Of a stretch of DNA of 64,000 bases, positions 28,192 through 36,318 are shown piece by piece. How positions within the stretch are numbered: position 1 is the first letter of the stretch; each line of letters opens with the position of its first letter. Origin of the DNA: an uncultured Bacteroidia bacterium (GTDB lineage: Bacteria; Bacteroidota; Bacteroidia; Bacteroidales; F082); assembly GCA_902774295.1 (NCBI GenBank), contig CACYHP010000001.1, positions 124,001 through 188,000 of the forward strand, in the 5' to 3' direction. The translations under genes and the position numbers were made by a program. The notes under the pieces are model-generated. The model did not search any database. It was not told the DNA's origin and worked only from the letters and a program-made list of their open reading frames with translations.

Positions 28192-29577
28192 TTAAACTGA
28201 TTGATCAAAATTATTTAATTTTTTCCAAAGTTCTGAAAAGCTTTCTTCAGCTAATACTGGTATTTCACGATGCACACCCCATGTTTTCTTCAGCATCTGT
28301 TTCATCTCAAGACGGTTGAGAAACTCCTTGGTCTTATCCATCTCCTTGCGGCTACTGACACGTTTCATGATAAAGTTGAAAACACGTTTTTCACCTAACA
28401 AAGAGCCGTTTTCTTTCGCAATCTCAATCCTGTTTCTTAAAATCAAATCACTGATTTTGATGTTCATCGGACAATATTGCTCGCATTGATGGCATGAGCC
28501 GCACAAAGTCGCCAGATGCGCTGATTCTTCATAACCGTCGCCTATCTTGCGTATCACGCCCACAGGTCCCGGGAAAGCATTGTCGTAAACATGCCCGCCT
28601 ATTGTGTTGAAAATAGGACAAACACTATGGCAAGCACCGCATTCAATACATGTCATGATGCGGCGCTGCTGCTCTTTCGCAAGCAATGTCGAACGGTTGT
28701 TGTCAACCAAAACGACATATAACTTTTGTTTTTTTATCTGACTTTTTTCAGGCTTGCTTAAAATAGTGTAATACGACTTGGCCTTGATTCGCGTGACTTC
28801 ATACAACGAGGAAAGTGGCAACAACACGCTGATGTCGTCAATAGAAGGAATGAGTTTGTCTATTCCGACCAAAACGATGTGAACATCAGCATTTGCTATT
28901 GATTTCAAAACATTACCTTCGTCTTCTGAGATAATGATATCGCCGGTATCAGCAACAAAGAAATCAGCACTGGTGATAGCAGCGTCAGCGGTTAAATATC
29001 TATTATTCAACACTTTACGTGTAACCGTCATCAGCTGTTTCGGACTGAGATCATTGCTTAGACCAAACTTTTCGGCATAAAGCTCCGCAATATCCTTTTG
29101 TTTTTTATGCGAAGCCGAATGATTAGGATCTGATGGACGCTCATTGTATTGATAACAGATAAAATCGCCAGTGTCAGTCTCTGTGATGTCAACTTTTTTC
29201 ATCTCCAAAAACGGCATCAACCCGATTTCTTCCGCTAAAATACTCTTAGTTTTTACAACATTCTTAGCTTTTTCATCGCTTAAAATATTGTAAATCATAT
29301 ATTTAGCTTCTTCAGCATCACGAGCCCAACGAACAATACCACCATTGTTGATAACATTAGTTTCGAAATCAACCAAAAGCTTGTCGTAATACTTAAAAGC
29401 CTTGTTTCTTATATTGAAAGCGCGATTTTTCTCAAGCTCGATATTAGCGTAGTGATTGGCACAATCTTCAGCGGCGCACATGAAAAAGATATAACGATTG
29501 AGCATCTTTTTATGACGCTCATCGTCGAAAGCTATCTGCTTCACGTTCTGACTGAATATAGTACCAGATTCTGTCAT
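28192..29577 (-). CDS. lutB: LutB-like iron-sulfur protein (LUD domain plus two 4Fe-4S motifs)
   Basis: 461 residues. N-terminal LUD domain (about 60-290; e.g. GGIVRWARDAEEAK), then CIECGACHSVCP and CGSCHQCEQYCP, the paired cluster-binding motifs, and a C-terminal helical extension. LutB is one of three subunits (LutA, LutB, LutC) that oxidise L-lactate to pyruvate. Here neither lutA nor lutC adjoins it: rpiB is upstream on the same strand. The partners may be elsewhere in the genome, or the protein may work in another electron-transfer step. Confidence 0.87.
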   Translation of the reverse strand: MTESGTIFSQNVKQIAFDDERHKKMLNRYIFFMCAAEDCANHYANIELEKNRAFNIRNKAFKYYDKLLVDFETNVINNGGIVRWARDAEEAKYMIYNILSDEKAKNVVKTKSILAEEIGLMPFLEMKKVDITETDTGDFICYQYNERPSDPNHSASHKKQKDIAELYAEKFGLSNDLSPKQLMTVTRKVLNNRYLTADAAITSADFFVADTGDIIISEDEGNVLKSIANADVHIVLVGIDKLIPSIDDISVLLPLSSLYEVTRIKAKSYYTILSKPEKSQIKKQKLYVVLVDNNRSTLLAKEQQRRIMTCIECGACHSVCPIFNTIGGHVYDNAFPGPVGVIRKIGDGYEESAHLATLCGSCHQCEQYCPMNIKISDLILRNRIEIAKENGSLLGEKRVFNFIMKRVSSRKEMDKTKEFLNRLEMKQMLKKTWGVHREIPVLAEESFSELWKKLNNFDQSV

Positions 29578-29586
29578 ACTTTACTT

Positions 29587-29613
29587 GTCATTCCGAGCTT
29601 GTCGAGGAATCTC
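29587..29613 (+). repeat. Short fragment resembling one arm of a family-1-type repeat
   Basis: GTCATTCCGAGCTTGTCGAG followed by GAATCTC lies between rpiB and the lutB-like gene. It resembles the GTCATTTCGAC..GAGAAATCTC arm of family 1 but has no matching second arm nearby. Confidence 0.4.
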
Positions 29614-29622
29614 AATCAATAA

Positions 29623-30057
29623 TTATATATCAATTTTATTAATCCTATTCAAATGTCTTCCGCCCTCGAAATCAGTTGTCAAATATGCTTTCACAATATC
29701 CCAAGCCATTTCATTGCTGATAAAACGACCAGGCAAAGCTAAGATATTCGCATTGTTATGCTGACGGGCGAGCTTTCCGAGTTCCACATTCCAGCAAAGA
29801 GCAGCGCGAACATGCGGATGATGGTTGGCAGTCATCTGGGCACCGTTGCCGCTTCCGCACAAAATGATTCCAAGAGGATATTTTCCATCCTGAATATCCT
29901 GAGCCAAAGGATGAATCATGTCCGGATAATCGACACTTTCCGATGAATGACAACCGTAATCCTTCACCTCATAACCGCTATCTTTAAGTTTATCAATAAG
30001 ATACTGCTTCATAGCGTATCCACCATGATCTGATGCTATAGGAATAATTTGATTCAT
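29623..30057 (-). CDS. rpiB: Ribose-5-phosphate isomerase B
   Basis: 144 residues, normal length. Interconverts ribose 5-phosphate and ribulose 5-phosphate in the pentose phosphate pathway. ASDHGG (8-13), the catalytic Cys67 in ILCGSGNG, and the RAALCWN and NANILALPGRFIS segments identify RpiB rather than RpiA. 45 bases upstream of the lutB-like gene on the same strand and possibly co-transcribed with it. Confidence 0.96.
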   Translation of the reverse strand: MNQIIPIASDHGGYAMKQYLIDKLKDSGYEVKDYGCHSSESVDYPDMIHPLAQDIQDGKYPLGIILCGSGNGAQMTANHHPHVRAALCWNVELGKLARQHNNANILALPGRFISNEMAWDIVKAYLTTDFEGGRHLNRINKIDI

Positions 30058-30485
30058 ATCACAAATGTTGAAAATTTTTCACAAAAATAAAAAAAATTGT
30101 TTTATGCAAAATCTCTTTTTCGTTAATTTTTAATCAGTTATAAAAATGCCATTTTTTGATATAATTCATATCTGATTGATAATCAAAGATTAAAAAATTA
30201 TCAACAAAAATTAAGGTTAATTTGTTAATAAAATTTTAATAAAAATTTGTAAAAAATTTTAGCTGTTAATAACTGAAAATTTTTGAAAGTTTTGAAAAGT
30301 TATTTCTTTGAATTTGACAGTAAAATCAACACTTTTCAACATCTTATGAAAATGATTTTTAAGCACTTAAAGAGTTATCAACAAAGGCTTTATTATCTGA
30401 TTTTTTGTCTATTCCTTTTTTTATTAATTATGAACAAGATAGTAAGACAAAAATTAAAAATCATATCTTTGCAAAAAATAATGCC
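30058..30485. other. AT-rich intergenic region without a gene
   Basis: 428 bases, very A/T rich, with repeated TTAATAAAA and TTATCAACA words (30197-30205 and 30374-30382; one mismatch from a DnaA box). Open frames here are short and lysine/phenylalanine-rich, as expected from composition alone. The only functional site I support is the -7 box TATCTTTG at 30464-30471, 14 bases before the M28 gene. The rest shows no hairpin or RNA motif I recognise. Confidence 0.5.
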
Positions 30486-31685
30486 ATGAAAAAAATTTGT
30501 TTAACATTTTTTATAATAATCTCAGCTTTAGTTTGCCGTTCGCAGCTGCCATACCATCTTTATCAACATACTTTTCCAGATGTAAATGCTCAAGATGCAA
30601 AAGTTTTGGAAATGTTAAGCCAAGTTGATGAAAATCAAATAATTAGCGATGTCGAGCATCTGAGTTCATACATAAACAGGCGTGCTGATGCGGTTCATAT
30701 ATATAATGTGAAGGACTGGCTCGCTTCCGAGTACCAAAAAATGAACATCGACAGCCTGTATTTCCATAATTTTGACCCGATTCCGTTCTGGGATACAGTT
30801 CCAAGACCATTTAACACGGCTCCAAACATCCTGGCTTTAAAACGTGGTAAAAAATATCCTAATGAGTTCGTCGTTTGCGGCGCTCACTACGATTCTTTTG
30901 TCGTAACCGAAGGAGATTTCGATCCTGATACCTTGGTCTCGCCAGGTGCCGATGACAATGCATCAGGTGTGGCTGGTATTTTGTCAACTGCAAGAATATT
31001 AAGCAATTACGAATTTGAACGTTCAATAATCTTTGCTTCATGGAATGCTGAAGAATTTGGACTTTGCGGCAGCAGTGAGTACGCAAAAGCTTGCAGAAAA
31101 GACAGTTTGGATATCGTCGCCTATTTCAATCTCGATATGACAGGCTATGTTGCGCCTGGAAATGATATCTGCATACACCTTTTATATACTGATTGTGATA
31201 CTTTGCTCGGTGAATTTACAAAACAGGTCGGAAATACTTATTTAACAGGTATAAACATCAGTAGAGCTTGGCTTTTGGCCGGCGACACCGACTATTCTTC
31301 ATTTAATCGCAATGGTTATCAAGCGATTTCACCAAGCGAAAATGTTTATTATTTGTCACCTTATATTCATACAATCAACGATATCATTGGCCTGAGCGTG
31401 AATAACTGGGAACAGTCAGTTGCTTTTACAAAGCTGAATTTGGCTTGCGTCGCTCATGCTGCCGGCTTGATTTACGAATCTGTTGAAGAAATAGATCCTA
31501 TCGATGATGAAATTGAATATTTTGAGGTGTTCGACACGTTCGGACATCTTGTCTATAAAGAAAAAAACGTATGGAAAAATGTGGACGAAATCCTTGTAAA
31601 TAATTTAGAATCAGGAATTTACATCGTTCGATTTTTTACAAAAAACGGAAATGTCCACACTAAAAAGTTTTTCCTAAATTACTAA
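30486..31685 (+). CDS. Secreted M28-family zinc peptidase with T9SS sorting domain, second copy
   Basis: Start set at ATG 30486, which begins the signal peptide MKKICLTFFIIISALVCRSQ; the frame extends 27 codons upstream through AT-rich sequence. 399 residues. Zinc-ligand segments: CGAHYDSF, PGADDNASG, AWNAEEFGL-like SWNAEEFG, FNLDMTGY, DTDYSSFNRNG. In the last one the usual His appears to be Asp-Tyr (DTDYSS against DSDHTS in the paralogue), so one zinc ligand may be lost. No linker domain; the T9SS tail (FDTFGHLVY, LESGIYIVRF) follows directly. A paralogue of 26387-28138, about 180 residues shorter. Confidence 0.88.
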   Translation: MKKICLTFFIIISALVCRSQLPYHLYQHTFPDVNAQDAKVLEMLSQVDENQIISDVEHLSSYINRRADAVHIYNVKDWLASEYQKMNIDSLYFHNFDPIPFWDTVPRPFNTAPNILALKRGKKYPNEFVVCGAHYDSFVVTEGDFDPDTLVSPGADDNASGVAGILSTARILSNYEFERSIIFASWNAEEFGLCGSSEYAKACRKDSLDIVAYFNLDMTGYVAPGNDICIHLLYTDCDTLLGEFTKQVGNTYLTGINISRAWLLAGDTDYSSFNRNGYQAISPSENVYYLSPYIHTINDIIGLSVNNWEQSVAFTKLNLACVAHAAGLIYESVEEIDPIDDEIEYFEVFDTFGHLVYKEKNVWKNVDEILVNNLESGIYIVRFFTKNGNVHTKKFFLNY

Positions 31686-31705
31686 TCATTTTAGGGTTTT
31701 AGGAA

Positions 31706-31736
31706 TTGACAGATTTATAAATAACTTGTAATTTTG
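31706..31736 (+). promoter_or_regulatory. Promoter of the histidine kinase operon
   Basis: TTG (31706-31708), 20-base gap, TAATTTTG (31729-31736), start codon at 31756. Confidence 0.5.
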
Positions 31737-31755
31737 CAATGTTAAAACTTATCCT

Positions 31756-33888
31756 ATGAGAAAAATTTTACTTGCATTGATTTCTTTATTGGTGGTTTCA
31801 TGCGCTCATGATGATGTTTTGTCTGATTATCAAATTAGTATAAAACACCTTAATAATAAAGCGTTTAAGGAACGTCTTTATAATACAAAGATGTCATTGC
31901 AATATGCCGATTCAGCTTTAAATCTGCTTTATAAAGATTCTGTTAATTTGATTGATAATCATTCCGATTTTTATTACGATAATCTTGCAAGAGCTTTAAA
32001 TTCAATAGCTTACGATAATTTTTTGCTTTCAGATTTTGAAAATGCGCATAAAAGCATAAATCAAGTTTATAAAATTGATGAGTCGTATCCAAATAAGGAT
32101 GTCGAAATGAACATCGCCAACATTATCAACGCTAAGATGATGATGCGTCTGCGTGCTTCATGGGAGGCCGACGAGCTGCTTAAGAAATGCGACTGTAACC
32201 ATAAAATCCACGACACCCTTTGTTATTGGGCTAAAAGCCAGTATTATGTCACAAAACTGTTCCTGAACTGTTTTTACCGCGATGGAAAATATCAGTATAA
32301 CGAGCTTGTAAAAACATTGAATGAAATTGAGCAAGATAATGTTAATCAACAACTTATGGTTGATGAAACACAAGCTTACACTCTTTATTACGCCTTGACA
32401 GAATCATGTCAGATTCTTGCTCATATCACTAATTTTTATATTAATGAAGAAGGTAAAAATGTTTTTTATTATAAAAAATCCATTGACTATTTGACAAAAA
32501 GTTTGGAGTTAATGAATGATAATCAAATAGTTAGCAATTATGATTTGGCTAATAACCTTCAAACTTTAGCAGGATTGGTAAACGATAAAAATCGAAATCG
32601 TGATTATGATATTTTTGAAGATGATTTGAATTATATCTTATTGATTATCAAGAATAATTCTGAAAAATTTGGTGTCAAATACCAGATATATCCGAGTATT
32701 TTTGATAATGATTTGAAGATGAATATTCTTCTTCATGCCGACAGTCTTTTCATGGAAATAAAGAATCCATATCAGATAATCGCTTCAAAATCAATGATTT
32801 CAGATTATTATATCCGTGATGGAAGGTTAGAGGAAGCTCGTCCGTATCTTGTTTTTGCGAAAAATTACATGGATTCGATAAATGCCAATGAAAACCCTGA
32901 TATACCTGCGGCTTACAAGTTTAAAAACACCACTTCGAAGATGGCTGAGCGTGTTTATATCGGACTTATCAGATCTCAGGCATCAGACGATCCTGAAATT
33001 CTAACTAATTGGTTTTCAATGTATCAGAGCGAATCGTTCAAGGCTTTTGAAAAGGAAAAATACGATTTCAATTATATGGAATTGCGTTCGGTTGACAAGG
33101 AAAACAAGAAAAAAATGACTTATCTGTTTTTGTCAATCATTCTGCTTTTCATAGCTTTTGCTACTATTTATGTGTTTTTCAGATATGCTCATCGCAACAA
33201 CCGACTTTTGAAAAAGCAAAAGCAGCTCGACCTTGAACGTATTGCCAATGTTGAGACATGTCTCTCGATTTTCCGTCACGATATGTCACCTTATATTATG
33301 TTCTTGCAGCGTGAAAACATTCCGGATGAGATAAAACACGATGCTTTGCAGAAGCTTATTGTGACTTTGAACAACACGATGCGTTGGATCAATATTTCGA
33401 CACCTAACGGATTGCCTTTCAAAAAAACAAGTTTCGTGCTTGACGATGTCTTTGAAAAAGTTGCTAAAGGCATAACAAATCCTAATAAAGTCGACCTGAT
33501 TTTCCGCGATGCGCCATGTTCGGTTTGGGGTGATGAAAATCTTGTTGAAATAATGCTTAGAAACTTGATTAACAATGCGTTACGTTATACTACCAAAGGT
33601 TATGTTAAGGTTAGTGCAAAGAAGTATGAAAAAGACAAAAACTTTGTGCAGATAACCGTTGAGGACACCGGATGTGGTATTCCGAAAGAACGTCTCGATG
33701 AGCTTTTCCGCTCAGATAAACTCATTGAAAACTCAAATAGCATCGAGCATCACGGCTTCGGTTTGATGTTATGTGCTTATATCATTAAAAAACACGACGA
33801 CGAGACCCGAAGAGGATGTAAAATCTGGGTCGAGAGCGAAGTTAACAAAGGAACAAAAATACATTTCATATTATGCGCAACTATATAA
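31756..33888 (+). CDS. Membrane sensor histidine kinase with periplasmic helical (TPR-like) domain
   Basis: 710 residues. N-terminal signal with possible lipobox (LLVVSC, Cys16), then about 430 residues of helical, TPR-like sequence expected in the periplasm, a transmembrane helix at about 456-478, a short coiled coil, and a kinase core. The H-box region reads FRHDMSPY, with His508 followed by Asp instead of the usual Glu. The ATPase domain has NLINNALRYT, DTGCGIP and HGFGLMLC (N, G1 and G2 boxes). It resembles Bacteroidales kinases with tetratricopeptide-type sensor regions (DUF5112/5113 group), though I cannot confirm that. The last 16 bases overlap the response regulator gene, so the two form one system. 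Confidence 0.85.
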   Translation: MRKILLALISLLVVSCAHDDVLSDYQISIKHLNNKAFKERLYNTKMSLQYADSALNLLYKDSVNLIDNHSDFYYDNLARALNSIAYDNFLLSDFENAHKSINQVYKIDESYPNKDVEMNIANIINAKMMMRLRASWEADELLKKCDCNHKIHDTLCYWAKSQYYVTKLFLNCFYRDGKYQYNELVKTLNEIEQDNVNQQLMVDETQAYTLYYALTESCQILAHITNFYINEEGKNVFYYKKSIDYLTKSLELMNDNQIVSNYDLANNLQTLAGLVNDKNRNRDYDIFEDDLNYILLIIKNNSEKFGVKYQIYPSIFDNDLKMNILLHADSLFMEIKNPYQIIASKSMISDYYIRDGRLEEARPYLVFAKNYMDSINANENPDIPAAYKFKNTTSKMAERVYIGLIRSQASDDPEILTNWFSMYQSESFKAFEKEKYDFNYMELRSVDKENKKKMTYLFLSIILLFIAFATIYVFFRYAHRNNRLLKKQKQLDLERIANVETCLSIFRHDMSPYIMFLQRENIPDEIKHDALQKLIVTLNNTMRWINISTPNGLPFKKTSFVLDDVFEKVAKGITNPNKVDLIFRDAPCSVWGDENLVEIMLRNLINNALRYTTKGYVKVSAKKYEKDKNFVQITVEDTGCGIPKERLDELFRSDKLIENSNSIEHHGFGLMLCAYIIKKHDDETRRGCKIWVESEVNKGTKIHFILCATI

Positions 33889-34724
33889 ACATAATTGTAA
33901 TTGACGACGAGTCATTGATAAGAAAATCAATTGCTTACGAGTTTTCTCACAATAAACAGGAGATCACCGTGGCTGCTAAAGACGACACTTTTTACACCAA
34001 GGAAATCCGTCTTTTGGGAACTTTCGGCACCAAGGCTGAACTCTTTGATTTTCTTGACAATCCTGAAAATGAGAAACCTGATTACGCTTTGGTTGACATG
34101 CAGTTTCCGAGTCAGGCTGAGCCTACTGGAGGCATCACTCTGACGCGTGAAATCTTGGGAGGCGGCTACACCAACCAGGATGGCGGTGACATTCAGATAG
34201 TTATAATCACCTCACGTTTCGACTATCCTGCAGAAGACGAAATCAATCGTGAACAGAAGATCAAGGATATAAATAAGGTTATTGTCGATTCGCTTGTCGC
34301 CGGCGCAAAGGCTTTCGTGAGCAAAAACGCTACCGAAGGCTTTGAGATTGAGAACTTTACGCGTGCGATAGCATGTCTGGAACGCGGCGAACGTTATTAT
34401 TTCAACCATCCTGTGATACAGACGATAGTTGAGTCGGCATCCGATTATGTGCAACAGAATTTCTATAGCCTGAAACAATGCATGCACTACGATGTCACCA
34501 TGCGTGAACGCGAGCTTTTGATAGGACTTGCGCGTGGTGAGACAGCTATTCAGGTGGCAAACCGCATCTACGGCAAAGCCGACGACTCGCAGATTAAATC
34601 TATACAAAATCTTCAACGCACTCTCGCCGACCGCATCAACAACGGCGACAATAAGGCTTCGGCACTGGTTGCAAGAGCGATATTCTTAGGAATATTGACA
34701 GAAGATGATGTTTATAAGAAATGA
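33873..34724 (+). CDS. Response regulator with degenerate LuxR-like output domain
   Basis: 283 residues. Receiver domain: acidic pair Asp11-Asp12, phospho-acceptor Asp75 (LVDMQFP), Thr/Ser in VIITSRF, and Lys in AFVSKNA. About 20 extra residues sit between the Thr/Ser strand and the Lys strand (YPAEDEINREQKIKDINKV), unusual for receivers. The C-terminal half has MRERELLIGLARGETAIQVA, matching the start of a LuxR/NarL helix-turn-helix, but the recognition part is unusual (YGKADDSQIKSIQ). Co-translated with the kinase. Targets are unknown; the secreted-protein genes that follow are plausible by position only. Confidence 0.85.
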   Translation: MRNYINIIVIDDESLIRKSIAYEFSHNKQEITVAAKDDTFYTKEIRLLGTFGTKAELFDFLDNPENEKPDYALVDMQFPSQAEPTGGITLTREILGGGYTNQDGGDIQIVIITSRFDYPAEDEINREQKIKDINKVIVDSLVAGAKAFVSKNATEGFEIENFTRAIACLERGERYYFNHPVIQTIVESASDYVQQNFYSLKQCMHYDVTMRERELLIGLARGETAIQVANRIYGKADDSQIKSIQNLQRTLADRINNGDNKASALVARAIFLGILTEDDVYKK

Positions 34725-34733
34725 ATGACAACC

Positions 34734-34763
34734 TGTAGGGAGAGGGCATGCCCTCTCCCTACA
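34734..34763. terminator. 30-base perfect palindrome after the two-component genes
   Basis: Half-site TGTAGGGAGAGGGCA pairs completely with its complement; the centre is GCATGC. There is no T-run after it. It starts 10 bases after the response regulator stop and precedes the next start codon by 14 bases, so it can act as terminator or as a processing/attenuation hairpin. Similar GTAGRGA..TCYCTAC palindromes are at 41863 and 47075. Confidence 0.7.
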
Positions 34764-34777
34764 TAAAAATAAATGGT

Positions 34778-36307
34778 ATGAAAAAATTTGTACTTTTCAT
34801 TGCGGCGCTCGTGGCAGCGTTTGAAATGACGGCTCAGTGGCATCCGGGAGCCGAGATCGACATCAACAATGTGAGAACCACATTGTACGGAACCGGTACC
34901 TTCTTCAGAATGAGAGGAGGTGAGAATACCGAACAAGGTTATTTTGTGCCAAGCACAGGCGATGCCTCTACAATCTTCCAAAACACATTGTGGATTGGCG
35001 GTCTCGATGCCGACGACAGCCTCCATCTGGCAGCAGTGCGTTTTAACCAGGTGGGCGAAGACTTCTGGTCGGGTCCGCTGCGTGTCACCGACGCTTCGAC
35101 AGATATCTTCAACGTGATGAATTATCACCATGTGTGGAAGGTGTCGCGTGCTGAGATAGAAACCCTTATCGCTAATCCGGGCGGTGACATCCCTGAGGAT
35201 ATCCTCACCTGGCCTGGCAACGGCAATGTCGCCGACGGTTTCGCCGCCACCCTCGCTCCTTTTGTGGATGTCGACGGCGACGGTGTGTACGACCCGCACA
35301 ACGGAGATTACCCTGATATCCTTGGCGATATGGCATTGTTCTGCATCTATAACGACAACTACGATTTTTATAACAATGGTTATGTTCATCATGGTGAGTC
35401 GGGTGGCGGCGCCCTTGGCATCGAAGTCCACTGCATGCTCTATGGTTTCAACGCTCCTGACGATGAGATTCTTAAAAACACTCTCTTCATGCGTCAGTGG
35501 ATATACAACCGCTCATCAAATGACTATCATGACACTTACATCGGCTCATGGACCGATTTTGACATCGGTTATGCTCGCGACGACTACAACGGCTGTAATG
35601 TCCAACACGGTTATTATTATGGTTACAATGCCGATGATTTTGATGGCGATGGCGAACCTGGATCATACGGTGCCAACCCTCCGGCGCAGGTTATCATGAT
35701 TCTTGGCGGTCCTACAATGAATCCTGACGGTTTAGATAACCCGAAATACGATTCAAACGGCAACCAAATTGTCGATGAAAGCATCAACGGAATAGGTTTT
35801 GGTGACGGAGTCATTGATAATGAACGACTTGGTATGACAGGATATTTCTATCATGAAAACACAGCAGCTATGAATGGTGATCCTGAAGAGGCTCAACATT
35901 ATTACAATTTGTTACGAGGAATATGGAAAAGTGGTGATCATGTCCAATACGGTGGTTATGGTTTTCCTGGTGCACCTGGCACTGTGGGTCCTGAATGCAA
36001 ATTCATGTTTCCATACGACTCCGACCCTTACAACTGGGGTACAGGTGGCGTGATGCCTAACGGCGGATATAACCAAAACGGTTTGTACTGGAGCGAGGAA
36101 ACAGGCAACAACGGCGCACCAAATAATGCTGGCGACCGTCGCGGACTGGCTTCATCCGGACCATTCACTTTCGAAAGCGGTACTGTCCAAGTGTTGGATA
36201 GAGCTTATGTAACATGTTGGTTTACAAATGGTTTCGATAGAAACGAAATGGATAATTGGGCCACATATATCAAAGAGTACTTCTTGAATAATTTGAACAA
36301 CAAATAA
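34778..36307 (+). CDS. Large secreted surface protein of a Bacteroidetes-specific type
   Basis: Start chosen at ATG 34778 (MKKFVLFIAALVAAFEMTAQ, a signal peptide); the frame opens 10 codons earlier inside the palindrome. 509 residues. The N-terminal part (EIDINNVRTTLYGTGTFF..STIFQNTLWIGGLDA..DFWSGPL) matches a frequent Bacteroidetes surface-protein module with no known function. Asp-rich segments such as FVDVDGDGVYDPHNGDYPD look like calcium-binding repeats. I see no T9SS tail at the C-terminus, although relatives usually have one; the sorting tail is on the protein encoded 11 bases downstream. Confidence 0.78.
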   Translation: MKKFVLFIAALVAAFEMTAQWHPGAEIDINNVRTTLYGTGTFFRMRGGENTEQGYFVPSTGDASTIFQNTLWIGGLDADDSLHLAAVRFNQVGEDFWSGPLRVTDASTDIFNVMNYHHVWKVSRAEIETLIANPGGDIPEDILTWPGNGNVADGFAATLAPFVDVDGDGVYDPHNGDYPDILGDMALFCIYNDNYDFYNNGYVHHGESGGGALGIEVHCMLYGFNAPDDEILKNTLFMRQWIYNRSSNDYHDTYIGSWTDFDIGYARDDYNGCNVQHGYYYGYNADDFDGDGEPGSYGANPPAQVIMILGGPTMNPDGLDNPKYDSNGNQIVDESINGIGFGDGVIDNERLGMTGYFYHENTAAMNGDPEEAQHYYNLLRGIWKSGDHVQYGGYGFPGAPGTVGPECKFMFPYDSDPYNWGTGGVMPNGGYNQNGLYWSEETGNNGAPNNAGDRRGLASSGPFTFESGTVQVLDRAYVTCWFTNGFDRNEMDNWATYIKEYFLNNLNNK

Positions 36308-36318
36308 AACTTAAGGCT

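Noticed and set aside
30197..30382. TTATCAACA words suggesting a replication origin
   Set aside because: Only two copies, each with a mismatch to the DnaA box, in an AT-rich region without dnaA, dnaN or a visible unwinding element pattern; composition suffices.
34712..35431. Minus-strand open frame of 239 codons
   Set aside because: Antisense to the secreted surface-protein gene, which has a signal peptide and known module.
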